From Clostridiales bacterium DTU089 (lineage in GTDB: Bacteria > Bacillota > Clostridia > Oscillospirales > Acutalibacteraceae), in assembly GCA_001513045.1 (NCBI GenBank), contig LFSB01000024.1, positions 1-64,000 of the forward strand: 64,000 nt of DNA. The letters run 5' to 3'. The position numbers and the translations under genes were made by a program. Below, piece by piece: positions 43,883-50,859 of this stretch (its first letter is position 1; each line of letters opens with the position of its first letter). The notes below the pieces were generated by a model, which saw only the letters and a list, made by a program, of their open reading frames with translations, had not been told where the DNA came from and did not search any database.

Positions 43883-45349
43883 TTATTTTCTGCGTGCCGA
43901 TTCGCCGTAACCGTAGCTGTAATTGTAACCGTAAGAGCCTGAAAAATACCCGTTTCTTCTCTTGGTCTTGCCTGTAATACCAACAACGGCATCGTTGTAT
44001 ATGCAGCCGAACAGCTCCGAGCGCGCAGAGGTAAGGTCACCCATCGCATACTCAACCTGCTGAAGCGAAGCGGTATCCTCACGCACCACCATTATAGCTG
44101 CGTCCGCAAAATTGGAAAGTATTGCAGCATCCGCAACAACACCGGCAGGTGCGGAGTCGATGATAACATAATCAAAATCCTTCTTGGCGGCGTTTATTAT
44201 CTCTTTTGTTCTCGGTGACGAAAGTATCTCTGAGGGATCCGCAACAGAGGTTCCGCTTATGAGAAGATAAAGATTGAATTTTTCAACATACTTTATTGAT
44301 TCCTCAAGGCTCTTGGTGCCGTTAACCACATCGCAAAGTCCGCGGTCATTTCCCGCAGGAACGCTCAATGCTTTATATACAGCCGGCTTTCTCAGGTCGG
44401 CATCTATAAGCAAAACTGATTTTCCGGACTTCGCAAGAGAAAGAGAGATATTAATTGCAACGGTAGTTTTACCTTCATTTTCGAGGGCGCTTGAAATTAC
44501 AAAGGACTTGTAACCTTTTTTCACCGAAACATTCTCGATTTTCGTTCTCAGAAGCTTATATGTTTCTATAAACGGCAAGCCGTTAACCTTATCGGTAACC
44601 AGAATGCTTTTTATATCGCCCTTCTTCTTGTTTACGTGAGCGACGGAAACGAGCACCTTGGTGCCGAGCTTTCCGGAAAGCTCATCGGCAGACTGGAAGG
44701 TGTTTTTCAATTTATTTAATATGAGAACTATAAGCACTCCGAAAAATGCGCCGGCAAAAAGACCGATAATGGTGTAAAGAAGCGATGTCATATCAGAATC
44801 CGGAGACAGCGCCGGAGTTGCCGGATCGCTTATTGTAAAGTTAACGTTCGCAAATGATGCGGATGTTATTTCACTGTAAACCGCTTCAAAGCCCTTTGCG
44901 ACAAGATACGCGGTTTCCGGATTTGATGACTTCACCTTCAGGTCAACCATCTGTGTTTCCGTAACCATAGATGCAGAAGCCATGCTCTTCACCTGCTTAG
45001 GTGTAAGCTGAAGACCGGTAACTTCCGCCACTCTGGTATGCAAAAGGTTATTGTTGTTAAGCATATACGCGAGATTGCGCGCAAGAGCCTCAGATGCAGA
45101 AATATCGCTCGACGTTCTGTACTGAGAGGGTGCGCCCTCTACATCCGCAGTCTTGTTATCTGTTGTAAATGTGGTTTTAATCGTATAGACCGGGGTGTAG
45201 GTTATTTTGGCCACCACAAAGCCACCGACGCAGAAGGTGATGGCAAGCAATACGATAATCCACCATTTTTTCAGGATTATTCTTATAAATTTTAAAACTG
45301 AGTTGATGTCAATGAAGCCCTCTTCAACCACAGCATCATTATAGGCCAT
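43883..45349 (-). CDS. Fused polysaccharide co-polymerase and bacterial tyrosine kinase (Wzz-BY-kinase)
   Basis: 488 residues. Wzz domain with helix 1 (WWIIVLLAITFCVGGFVVA) and helix 2 (TIIGLFAGAFFGVLIVLIL, about 190-210). The kinase domain has Walker A SALENEGKTTVAINIS, Walker A' VLLIDADLRKP and Walker B DYVIIDSAPAG. The C-terminus is a tyrosine cluster (YFSGSYGYNYSYGYGE), the autophosphorylation tail. Most Firmicutes split this into two proteins (CpsC/CpsD or TkmA/PtkA); the fused form is the proteobacterial-like layout. It controls exopolysaccharide or capsule chain export. No glycosyltransferase or polymerase gene is next to it here. Confidence 0.9.
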   Translation of the reverse strand: MAYNDAVVEEGFIDINSVLKFIRIILKKWWIIVLLAITFCVGGFVVAKITYTPVYTIKTTFTTDNKTADVEGAPSQYRTSSDISASEALARNLAYMLNNNNLLHTRVAEVTGLQLTPKQVKSMASASMVTETQMVDLKVKSSNPETAYLVAKGFEAVYSEITSASFANVNFTISDPATPALSPDSDMTSLLYTIIGLFAGAFFGVLIVLILNKLKNTFQSADELSGKLGTKVLVSVAHVNKKKGDIKSILVTDKVNGLPFIETYKLLRTKIENVSVKKGYKSFVISSALENEGKTTVAINISLSLAKSGKSVLLIDADLRKPAVYKALSVPAGNDRGLCDVVNGTKSLEESIKYVEKFNLYLLISGTSVADPSEILSSPRTKEIINAAKKDFDYVIIDSAPAGVVADAAILSNFADAAIMVVREDTASLQQVEYAMGDLTSARSELFGCIYNDAVVGITGKTKRRNGYFSGSYGYNYSYGYGESARRK

Positions 45350-45396
45350 TTAGCTTTCTCCTTTGCAAAGAAAATTAAGCGTGACACACTTTAAGT

Positions 45397-45426
45397 ATTA
45401 TAGCACAAGTGCAACATTTTCTACAA
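45397..45426 (-). promoter_or_regulatory. Promoter of the Wzz/BY-kinase gene
   Basis: Minus strand TTGTAG (45426-45421), 18 nt, TATAAT (45402-45397), 47 nt before the ATG. Confidence 0.65.
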
Positions 45427-45478
45427 CACTTATTTTCAATTTTTTATAATTTTTGCAGATTTTTTTATGCGCTTTCGC

Positions 45479-46666
45479 TCAAATTCCTGATTTTTTAAGA
45501 AAATCCGCCATTTTATCTATCTTTCCCGCATCGGCATCCGACAGTCTTCGCAGCTCCTCGCGGTTTTTGCCTGAAGAAAACACACTCGCCAGAATACGTA
45601 CAGCCCACATCAGGGGCAAAAGAAGCGGAAGCTTCTGCAAAACCGGATATCTTACCTTCATAAGCTTTAGCGGCGGGAAAAGACGTTCTCTTATGTAAAC
45701 CGACTTCGATGCCTCGCCCTCACCTTTTGAAGAAAGGCTGCTCAATACGCTGAACTCGGCTGTACCGTAGACTCCGCTTTTGAGTATGAACGCGCCCATT
45801 ACTTTTATAAAGTCATCTCCGGGTGCGTCGTCGAACCACATGCTTCCGAGTGCCTCAAGGTTCTCGGAAAATCTCAAGAGTCCCGCGTCGGAAAGCTTCT
45901 GCCTTATTGACGAAGCCTCAAGCGATGCAAAAAGTTTTTTCCTGAAAAGATAATCATCCATTACCGCGCGTATTCCGGTGCCTCCGCGTGAATAGTGGGA
46001 TGCTGCGTGGGCAGTCATGTAAACAAATAAATCCTCATCCGTCATCTTCAGACGGCAGCCGCCCTCGTCTGCGAAAACAAACCGCTTACGCATATCCTCA
46101 AGATACGAATAAAAGGCATTTTCCTCGTAGGTAAGCTGCTTGTGAAGCTCCAGAAGCATATACGGAGGCTTTTTAAACCCGATATCCTTGGGGTCTGTTT
46201 TATCTGCCGGCTCGTAGCCGAGCTTTTTAAGTATATCCGATGCCTTTTCGATATTCTCCGGCTCAACAAGCACATCCGCATCAAGCATAAACCTCATATC
46301 CGGTGTGGGATATAGGCGGCTTATGTTTATGCCCTTCAAGAACGAAAACTGTATAGATGACCCCGTCAGCGCATCGGAAATAATCGAAATTTCAAGCTCC
46401 TGCGCGGTTTGGCGAGCTATCCCCTTAAACTGTTGCTTTTTAAAGGCCTCCCTTGCCGCCGCGTCAAGTCCTTCAAGCTGCAACACGGCATATGCCGCGG
46501 TATTTGCAACCCGGTGCTTATCGGCCATTACGTATACCCTATGCAAATCAACCTGAGAGTCGGGTTTCGGAGCCGGAGTACCGTTTATCGCGGACGCCAG
46601 CAAAGCTATCAAATATTTTTCATCTGCATCAAGACTTGAATTTTCAAGCGTTTTATCTGTTTCCAT
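45479..46666 (-). CDS. Nucleotidyltransferase-fold protein (NTP_transf_5 type) of the peptide cassette
   Basis: 395 residues from the ATG at 46666 (GAGGAG 5 nt upstream), overlapping the peptidase gene by 14 bp. FSFLKGINISRLYPTPDMRF then MLDADVLV is the family motif (KG...R...D-x-D) and LLELHKQLTYEENAFYSYL with MTAHAASHYSRGGTG follow. This family includes the N proteins of lasso-peptide clusters such as paeninodin-type ones, reported to act with the K kinase on the precursor. It is the last gene of the cassette. What it transfers here is unknown. Confidence 0.75.
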   Translation of the reverse strand: METDKTLENSSLDADEKYLIALLASAINGTPAPKPDSQVDLHRVYVMADKHRVANTAAYAVLQLEGLDAAAREAFKKQQFKGIARQTAQELEISIISDALTGSSIQFSFLKGINISRLYPTPDMRFMLDADVLVEPENIEKASDILKKLGYEPADKTDPKDIGFKKPPYMLLELHKQLTYEENAFYSYLEDMRKRFVFADEGGCRLKMTDEDLFVYMTAHAASHYSRGGTGIRAVMDDYLFRKKLFASLEASSIRQKLSDAGLLRFSENLEALGSMWFDDAPGDDFIKVMGAFILKSGVYGTAEFSVLSSLSSKGEGEASKSVYIRERLFPPLKLMKVRYPVLQKLPLLLPLMWAVRILASVFSSGKNREELRRLSDADAGKIDKMADFLKKSGI

Positions 46667-47117
46667 GTATTCTCCTCGAAGCATAAAATCTAAGTCTGCG
46701 CAACGGATAACGTACGCCGAGCAGTGCCGTCCATATACGGCAATAGAGTGCGTATTTTCTGTTAGTCACCTCAAATGAAATTCCCTTGCGCTTTATACGT
46801 GTAACAACACCGAGTATCTGGTCGTCATATATCGGCGCCTCAAGCAAAAACTGATTGTCGCCGCACATCACATATCCGTCGGCAGTTGTCCTGACCACTC
46901 TGTGCAGCACAAATGCACCCTCTCGTCTGCGATAGAGCGGAAGGTCGCATTTTTTAAGCTTTCCGTCCGGCTTTTTCAGCGTAACGGTATCACGCCCCGC
47001 AACGAGAAGCGGAAGCATACTTGTTCCCGTAATCGTAAGCGTTACCTCGCCGCCCGCCTCAAGAACCTCAAGCATGACCGGCGAAATATCCGACAGTTTG
47101 ATTCGCTTGTTCTCCAT
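46653..47117 (-). CDS. S26-family signal-peptidase-like protein of the peptide cassette
   Basis: 154 residues. TITGTSMLPLLVAGRDTV has the catalytic Ser33, FVLHRVV (His72) lies where the second catalytic residue is in SipW/archaeal-type enzymes (His rather than Lys), and VMCGDNQFL is the GDN box. There is no clear N-terminal helix; a weak hydrophobic stretch lies near ALYCRIWTALLGV. It starts 1 bp after the PqqD-like gene. In lasso clusters the leader is cut by a B2 protease; here an S26 enzyme occupies the operon, so it may be the leader peptidase. An S24 LexA-type peptidase fold is the alternative label. Confidence 0.75.
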   Translation of the reverse strand: MENKRIKLSDISPVMLEVLEAGGEVTLTITGTSMLPLLVAGRDTVTLKKPDGKLKKCDLPLYRRREGAFVLHRVVRTTADGYVMCGDNQFLLEAPIYDDQILGVVTRIKRKGISFEVTNRKYALYCRIWTALLGVRYPLRRLRFYASRRIHGNR

Positions 47118-47118
47118 A

Positions 47119-47382
47119 CTATCCGATTATCTTCCTGTCCTCAAGTTTTTTAATAAACGCCTTGACATCTGCGCGCGCAGTCGATTCATCAATGTCATAT
47201 TCATTGAGCACCGCTGCGGTAAGTGAGTCCTCGTCCGCACCCGCTTCAAGCAGCTTCCAAAGCATTTTTGAAGTTTCATTCAGGGTTATCATTCCGTTGA
47301 GGTTGAGAGTTGCCTCGCCTATGGGCACTACGACAATACTCCCCGCGACCTCTCTTAAAACATATCCGGGCTTTATTTTCAT
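47119..47382 (-). CDS. PqqD-family RiPP recognition element (lasso B1-like)
   Basis: 87 residues. GYVLREVAGSIVVVPIGEA, then TLNLNGMITLNETSKMLWKLL, LTAAVLNEYDIDESTARADV and a final helix: a free-standing PqqD/RRE domain at family length. Such domains hold the leader of a precursor peptide. It overlaps the kinase gene stop by 4 bp and precedes the peptidase gene by 1 bp. The partner peptides are probably those at 49345-49621, which carry the YxxP motif bound by B1 proteins. Confidence 0.88.
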   Translation of the reverse strand: MKIKPGYVLREVAGSIVVVPIGEATLNLNGMITLNETSKMLWKLLEAGADEDSLTAAVLNEYDIDESTARADVKAFIKKLEDRKIIG

Positions 47383-48098
47383 CTTGATTCATTCCTTTCG
47401 GACATCATATTGTATGAGGTTTCAACCGCCTCGTGTGACATGTCGCATTTCAGTCTGTACACAGGAATGTCACTCAAAAGGCGGTCAAGCAACGAAAGCA
47501 GACAGCTCATCCTCTCCTCCCCGAGAGGGCGTACAGTCTGATTGAGCACAAGCGGCAGCGCCGCAAGCGAGGGGATTCTTTCTATTGAATTGGTCTGTGA
47601 GCGTTCAAGAAACGCAATAGCCTTCACAGGAACCTTTATATTCAGATTTTCATCGGTTTTACCGCTCCACGGGGAGCCGAAGGCATAGAATTTGCCGTCG
47701 ATAAGACGCAAAAGCGGCTTGTCATCATTGATTATTTTTGCCCGTTCCGCGCCGAAGCAATCAAGCCACAAATGGGTATGTGTGGATTTTCCGGTACCCG
47801 AGCGCGCTGAAAAAAGATAGGCTTGACCGTCAAGAGCAACCGCGGAGGAGTGAAGCATAAAGCCTCCGAAGTCAAGCATTGATGCAAAAACCGCCTCGCC
47901 CGACCAGATGTATTCACATTCGGCAAGTGTAAGATGCGGATTCTCCTTCTGCTTCTGCTCAAGATATCCGGGAATTATGTTGATTGAAAAATCCGGCTTT
48001 GCCGAATCGGGAGCGATATATTCATTTGAAATCCGCGATGCGAGGACCTCGTAGCGCGGAGTGATTTTCACATTTAAGCCTGCAATATTAAGTATCAT
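47379..48098 (-). CDS. HPr-kinase-like protein of the peptide cassette (lasso K-like)
   Basis: 239 residues from an ATG with AAGGAG 6 nt upstream. The core has GGFMLHSSAVALDGQAYLF, Walker A SARSGTGKSTH (about 97-107), and IINDDKPLL, the HPrK-like catalytic region. True HPrK has an N-terminal domain and is about 310 residues; the short form next to PqqD is typical of RiPP loci. The paeninodin K enzyme phosphorylates a C-terminal Ser of the lasso precursor. The two peptides here end in Trp-Tyr and Tyr-Trp, so the acceptor residue would have to be another Ser/Thr. First gene of the four-gene block. Confidence 0.82.
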   Translation of the reverse strand: MILNIAGLNVKITPRYEVLASRISNEYIAPDSAKPDFSINIIPGYLEQKQKENPHLTLAECEYIWSGEAVFASMLDFGGFMLHSSAVALDGQAYLFSARSGTGKSTHTHLWLDCFGAERAKIINDDKPLLRLIDGKFYAFGSPWSGKTDENLNIKVPVKAIAFLERSQTNSIERIPSLAALPLVLNQTVRPLGEERMSCLLSLLDRLLSDIPVYRLKCDMSHEAVETSYNMMSERNESR

Positions 48099-48180
48099 AG
48101 GGTTCTCCTTGTGATTTGCGGGATTGTGACAGCTTCTTTTCTAAGGTGCATTTAAAGGCGGCGCTTCACGGCGAGCACAA

Positions 48181-48446
48181 GCCTCCTTTGGCAAAGGAGG
48201 TGGCTGTGCGCAAGCACTGACAGAGGATTGTTGCTTGATTGGTTTTGGGTTTGGTTGATTTTAGGCTTTGCGGTGAGGTTTATCTGCTTGTCAATCCTCA
48301 GTCCGCTTCGCGGACTTTCCCTCAGAAACATGGTCGCCTTGCTCGCTTGGAGCGCATCGCAATTCTCCCTGTTTCTTCACTCGCACACCTCGCTGCTTCC
48401 GCCTCCCGGCGGCGCTTCGGCGTGCTCTCCTTTTCTAAGGAGCCTT
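48181..48446 (+). repeat. 155-bp palindromic repeat copy, interrupted by the second dispersed repeat
   Basis: Left end and interior match the full copies up to GTCCGCTTCGCGGAC (48315). Then comes a 110-bp segment with the second repeat (48321-48380), and the right-end word CTCCTTTTCTAAGGAGCC resumes at 48428. Confidence 0.8.
48321..48380 (+). repeat. Second dispersed repeat, copy 2
   Basis: CTCAGAAACATGGTCGCC, GCTCGCTTGGAGCGC and ATTCTCC match 15960-16020. Confidence 0.7.
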
Positions 48447-48474
48447 CAAATGCGGCGCTTCGCGGCGAGCACAA

Positions 48475-48629
48475 GCCTCCTTTGGCAAAGGAGGTGGCAG
48501 TGCGCAAGCACTGACGGAGGATTGTTGCTTGATTGGTTTTGGGTTTGGTTGATTTTAGGCTTTGCGGTTAGGTTTATCTGCTTGTCAATCCTCAGTCCGC
48601 TTCGCGGACAGCTCCTTTTCTAAGGAGCC
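48475..48629 (+). repeat. 155-bp palindromic repeat, full copy, overlapping the DUF559 3' end
   Basis: From GCCTCCTTTGGCAAAGGAGG to CTCCTTTTCTAAGGAGCC. Both ends have the same plan (hairpin, short spacer, hairpin, then GAGGATTG pointing inward), so the element has imperfect terminal inverted repeats around a 70-bp A/T-G centre. Confidence 0.88.
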
Positions 48630-48995
48630 TTTGGTTCGTTTGTTTACAACATCATATATTGTATCACAAACCCCTAAGAAATTGTTATTAACATCAAAAT
48701 TAGTAAACCTCAAAACCATAATTCCCAATCGGTTTAAATATTCCGTGCGTGCAACATCATAATTTTGTCCTTTTGGTTCATAGTGTTGTGAACCATCAAT
48801 TTCCACTGCAAGTTTCGCTTGAGGGCAGTAAAAATCCACAATATATTTACCAATAATCCGTTGGCGATTGAAACGAACAGGATAAGTCCGAAGATAATCG
48901 TACCATAAATGGTTCTCTTCTTTCGTAGCGTTGTTCCGCAACTCAGTAGAATATGGTCTCATCTGTTTGTTTCTAGGCAACGTTTTCTTTTTCAT
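48585..48995 (-). CDS. DUF559 (Vsr-like endonuclease fold) protein with repeat-derived C-terminus
   Basis: 136 residues from the ATG at 48995 (GAGGG 5 nt upstream). LRNNATKEENHLWYDYLR, RFNRQRIIGKYIVDFYC, KLAVEIDGSQHYE and LGIMVLRFTN are the DUF559 motifs, with Asp/Glu-Asp residues as in the restriction-endonuclease-like fold. The last 15 codons (KGSLEKELSAKRTED) and the stop lie inside the 155-bp repeat at 48475-48629. A second full copy starts 69 bp upstream of the ATG, so the gene is bracketed by direct copies. Function is unknown; DNA cleavage or repair is the family guess. Confidence 0.85.
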   Translation of the reverse strand: MKKKTLPRNKQMRPYSTELRNNATKEENHLWYDYLRTYPVRFNRQRIIGKYIVDFYCPQAKLAVEIDGSQHYEPKGQNYDVARTEYLNRLGIMVLRFTNFDVNNNFLGVCDTIYDVVNKRTKGSLEKELSAKRTED

Positions 48996-49063
48996 AGTAA
49001 CCCTCAAATATATCGTGTAAATTCGTCTTGCTTCTTTAAAAACTCGCTTTGCGTAGGACACAA

Positions 49064-49219
49064 GCCTCCTTTGGCAAAGGAGGTGGCAGGACGTAAGTCC
49101 TGACGGAGGATTGTTGCTTGATTGGTTTTTGGGTTTGGTTGATTTTAGGCTTTGCGGTGAGGTTTTTCTACTCGTCAATCCTCAGTCCGCTTCGCGGACA
49201 GCTCCTTTTCTAAGGAGCC
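49064..49219 (+). repeat. 155-bp palindromic repeat, full copy upstream of DUF559
   Basis: 156 bp, same orientation as 48475-48629 and almost identical, with the second hairpin changed from AGTGCGCAAGCACT to AGGACGTAAGTCCT: compensatory changes that keep the stem. Confidence 0.88.
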
Positions 49220-49290
49220 TTCAAATGCGGGCGCTTCGGCGTGCTTTTCTTTTCCAAGGAGACTTCAAAGGTGCTCTTTTATAAGGGCTT

Positions 49291-49329
49291 CAAAAAACCA
49301 GCGGGCAGGCAAGAGGCTTGCCTGCCCGC
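49291..49329 (-). terminator. Intrinsic terminator after the precursor peptide genes
   Basis: Minus strand GCGGGCAGGCAAG and its complement form a 13-bp stem with a 3-nt loop, followed by TGGTTTTTTG, 16 bp after the stop at 49345. It should separate the peptide transcript from the kinase/PqqD block. Confidence 0.88.
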
Positions 49330-49344
49330 GTAAAGAATTACAGC

Positions 49345-49458
49345 TTAATACCAGCCGGTATCTCCGCCATCGGGATCGTCGCCGATGGATACTGTAAGGA
49401 TATCCTCAAGCTCGAACTCATTAACTTCGAACTCGGGTTTTGCATACTCGCGCTTCAT
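49345..49458 (-). CDS. Small precursor-like peptide 1 (37 residues, YxxP leader)
   Basis: ATG at 49458 with AAGGAG 8 nt upstream. Leader-like half MKREYAKPEFEVNEFELED, then ILTVSIGDDPDGGDTGWY, stop. It shares with peptide 2 the pattern M-K-x-x-Y-x-K-P-E-x-x-V-x-E-F-x-L-E-D-x-x-T while the rest differs. Y-x-x-P and a Thr near the leader end are features of lasso-peptide leaders bound by B1/PqqD proteins. If the cut is after T-V, the core begins at Ser and has Asp at position 7, an acceptor position seen in lasso peptides. No cyclase is nearby, so the product is open. Too short for standard gene callers. Confidence 0.75.
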   Translation of the reverse strand: MKREYAKPEFEVNEFELEDILTVSIGDDPDGGDTGWY

Positions 49459-49495
49459 TAAAGCAGCTCCTTTCAAATTTCTGTTTCCTAATTGA

Positions 49496-49621
49496 TCACC
49501 AATACGGGATTGTTACTTCCTGGCCTTCGCCTGGGGTAACTACAATGCCCGATTCTGTTATCACGTCTTCAAGCGTGAATTCGGTGACCGTTATTTCGGG
49601 TTTTTCGTAATTATTCTTCAT
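49496..49621 (-). CDS. Small precursor-like peptide 2 (41 residues, YxxP leader)
   Basis: ATG at 49621 with AAGGGAG 7 nt upstream, 18 bp after the cohesin-like gene at 49640. Leader-like half MKNNYEKPEITVTEFTLED, then VITESGIVVTPGEGQEV and TIPYW, stop. Same leader plan as peptide 1. With a cut after T-E the core starts Ser-Gly and has Glu at position 9. Both peptides end in a Trp/Tyr pair (WY, YW). The gene is 37 bp upstream of peptide 1 and likely shares the transcript. Confidence 0.75.
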   Translation of the reverse strand: MKNNYEKPEITVTEFTLEDVITESGIVVTPGEGQEVTIPYW

Positions 49622-49639
49622 TGGGCTACTCCCTTTTGC

Positions 49640-50824
49640 TTACGCAAGAGAAGTAACATTGGGGATTGCAAGATAATCACGGTCAGCAGCAGCTGCAGTG
49701 GCAGGAGCGGAGTAGATAGTGTTGGCACCGTTGGTGATGTATGCAACATAGGTGTACTCGGTTGCAATATCTGCCGCGGGGATGCCGCTGATAGCAAGAA
49801 CCATGTTATAATATGTGCTCTTATCCTGAATCTTGTTTACAGCCTGCTTTTTAATGGTTGAGCCGTTTGCATTTGCAACTGTAAGGTCGGCAGCACTTGT
49901 AATATCAGCTGTCTTTGCAACGATGAAGCCTACCTCATCCATGTTCTGGCAGGGAGAACCTGCAGAAGCGGGAGCATAGGTAGCGTCAAATGCTGTCTTG
50001 TCGAACTTGGCTTCAAGACGAAGGTCAAGGTTCGAGAGAACGCCGCCGGAGATGTAGCTTGTGGGAGCAGCCTGTGTGCCGGGACGAACCTTGGCATCAG
50101 TACCTGCAACAGCAACATCCTTATCAGTGAGGGTTATCATTGCATTGTTTAAGTCAACATCTGCAGGTGCAGCTTTTCCACCTTCAATAAGCCTGACATA
50201 GCAGCTGTTAACCTTACTGAAAGCTGCTTCGGTGTATCCGATATAGGTTGTCGTGTTTGCCGGCAAGCTATCACTAACCTTAAACTTAAGGGTGAAAAGA
50301 TAATCGTCAGATCCGCCGGTGAGACTATAACCAGAAGCAGCCGTTACACCCGCGGCGTTTCCGGCAACATAACCGCAACCTACCATGAGAGACGCATTAA
50401 GACCCAAATTATTCTCTCCGGTTGTAGAAAGTGTAGAAGCGATTGCATTGTGAACAGTTGCTGCGGAGTTAACCATAGCATCAGAGAACCAGCCACTTCC
50501 GTTAACTCCATCATAATCCAGATTCCATGCTCTGACGCTTTTGTCTGTTGTAGATGTCTGAACGGGAGTAAGAACTGCGTTATTATAGGACATCATAAAC
50601 GCAAAAGTACTAAACTTAGTATCTGCGTAAGAACTGCCTGCGGGAAGTTTAACACTTGTATAAATTGTAACCTCTTCGCCGGCAACTAATTTTGTTTTAT
50701 CTGCCCATGTTACGATAGCAATTTTGTCGGTAGTGTCTCTTAATGCAGAAGCCGAGATTGCAAAAATATTTGCAATCATAAGAACTGCAATAAAAAGACT
50801 TAAAATCTTTTTACTATTAGACAT
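49640..50824 (-). CDS. Secreted cohesin-like protein
   Basis: 394 residues. Signal peptide (KKILSLFIAVLMIANIFAISASA). The mature N-terminal half looks like a cohesin-type beta sandwich (VAGEEVTIYTSVKLPAG, FAFMMSYNNAVLTPVQ, DYLFTLKFKVSD). The second half (about 245-394) is a separate unrecognised beta domain (LDLRLEAKFDKTAF, NMVLAISGIPAADIATEYTY). No dockerin or sortase signal. It lies between the cohesin-dockerin gene and the two tiny peptides in one direction with short gaps, so a link between surface protein and peptide is possible. Confidence 0.68.
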   Translation of the reverse strand: MSNSKKILSLFIAVLMIANIFAISASALRDTTDKIAIVTWADKTKLVAGEEVTIYTSVKLPAGSSYADTKFSTFAFMMSYNNAVLTPVQTSTTDKSVRAWNLDYDGVNGSGWFSDAMVNSAATVHNAIASTLSTTGENNLGLNASLMVGCGYVAGNAAGVTAASGYSLTGGSDDYLFTLKFKVSDSLPANTTTYIGYTEAAFSKVNSCYVRLIEGGKAAPADVDLNNAMITLTDKDVAVAGTDAKVRPGTQAAPTSYISGGVLSNLDLRLEAKFDKTAFDATYAPASAGSPCQNMDEVGFIVAKTADITSAADLTVANANGSTIKKQAVNKIQDKSTYYNMVLAISGIPAADIATEYTYVAYITNGANTIYSAPATAAAADRDYLAIPNVTSLA

Positions 50825-50859
50825 TTATATGCCTCCTATTTCATTATCTTAAAAAATCA

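Larger units (their letters stand above)
48099..48584. other. Repeat-filled region upstream of the kinase gene
   Basis: 486 bp: a degenerate right end of the 155-bp repeat (48130-48157), an interrupted copy (48181-48446) and most of a full copy (48475-48629). No promoter of good quality was found for the kinase gene, and open frames here are repeat-derived. Confidence 0.75.
48996..49344. other. Intergenic region with a repeat and the peptide-gene terminator
   Basis: 349 bp: leader of the DUF559 gene, the full repeat copy 49064-49219, a repeat-like tail, and the hairpin terminator at 49291-49329. No gene is visible. Confidence 0.75.

Noticed and set aside
47379..48098. Genuine HPr kinase/phosphorylase (hprK)
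   Set aside because: It is about 70 residues shorter than HprK and sits with PqqD and nucleotidyltransferase genes, not with lgt or ptsH; a RiPP-type kinase homologue is more likely.
48228..48623. Open frame of 131 codons on the plus strand
   Set aside because: Composed entirely of two tandem copies of the palindromic repeat; its internal protein repeats mirror the DNA repeats.
45479..49621. Complete lasso-peptide biosynthetic cluster
   Set aside because: No asparagine-synthetase-like cyclase, no transglutaminase-like B2 protease and no dedicated ABC exporter lie in the window, so macrolactam formation cannot be claimed.
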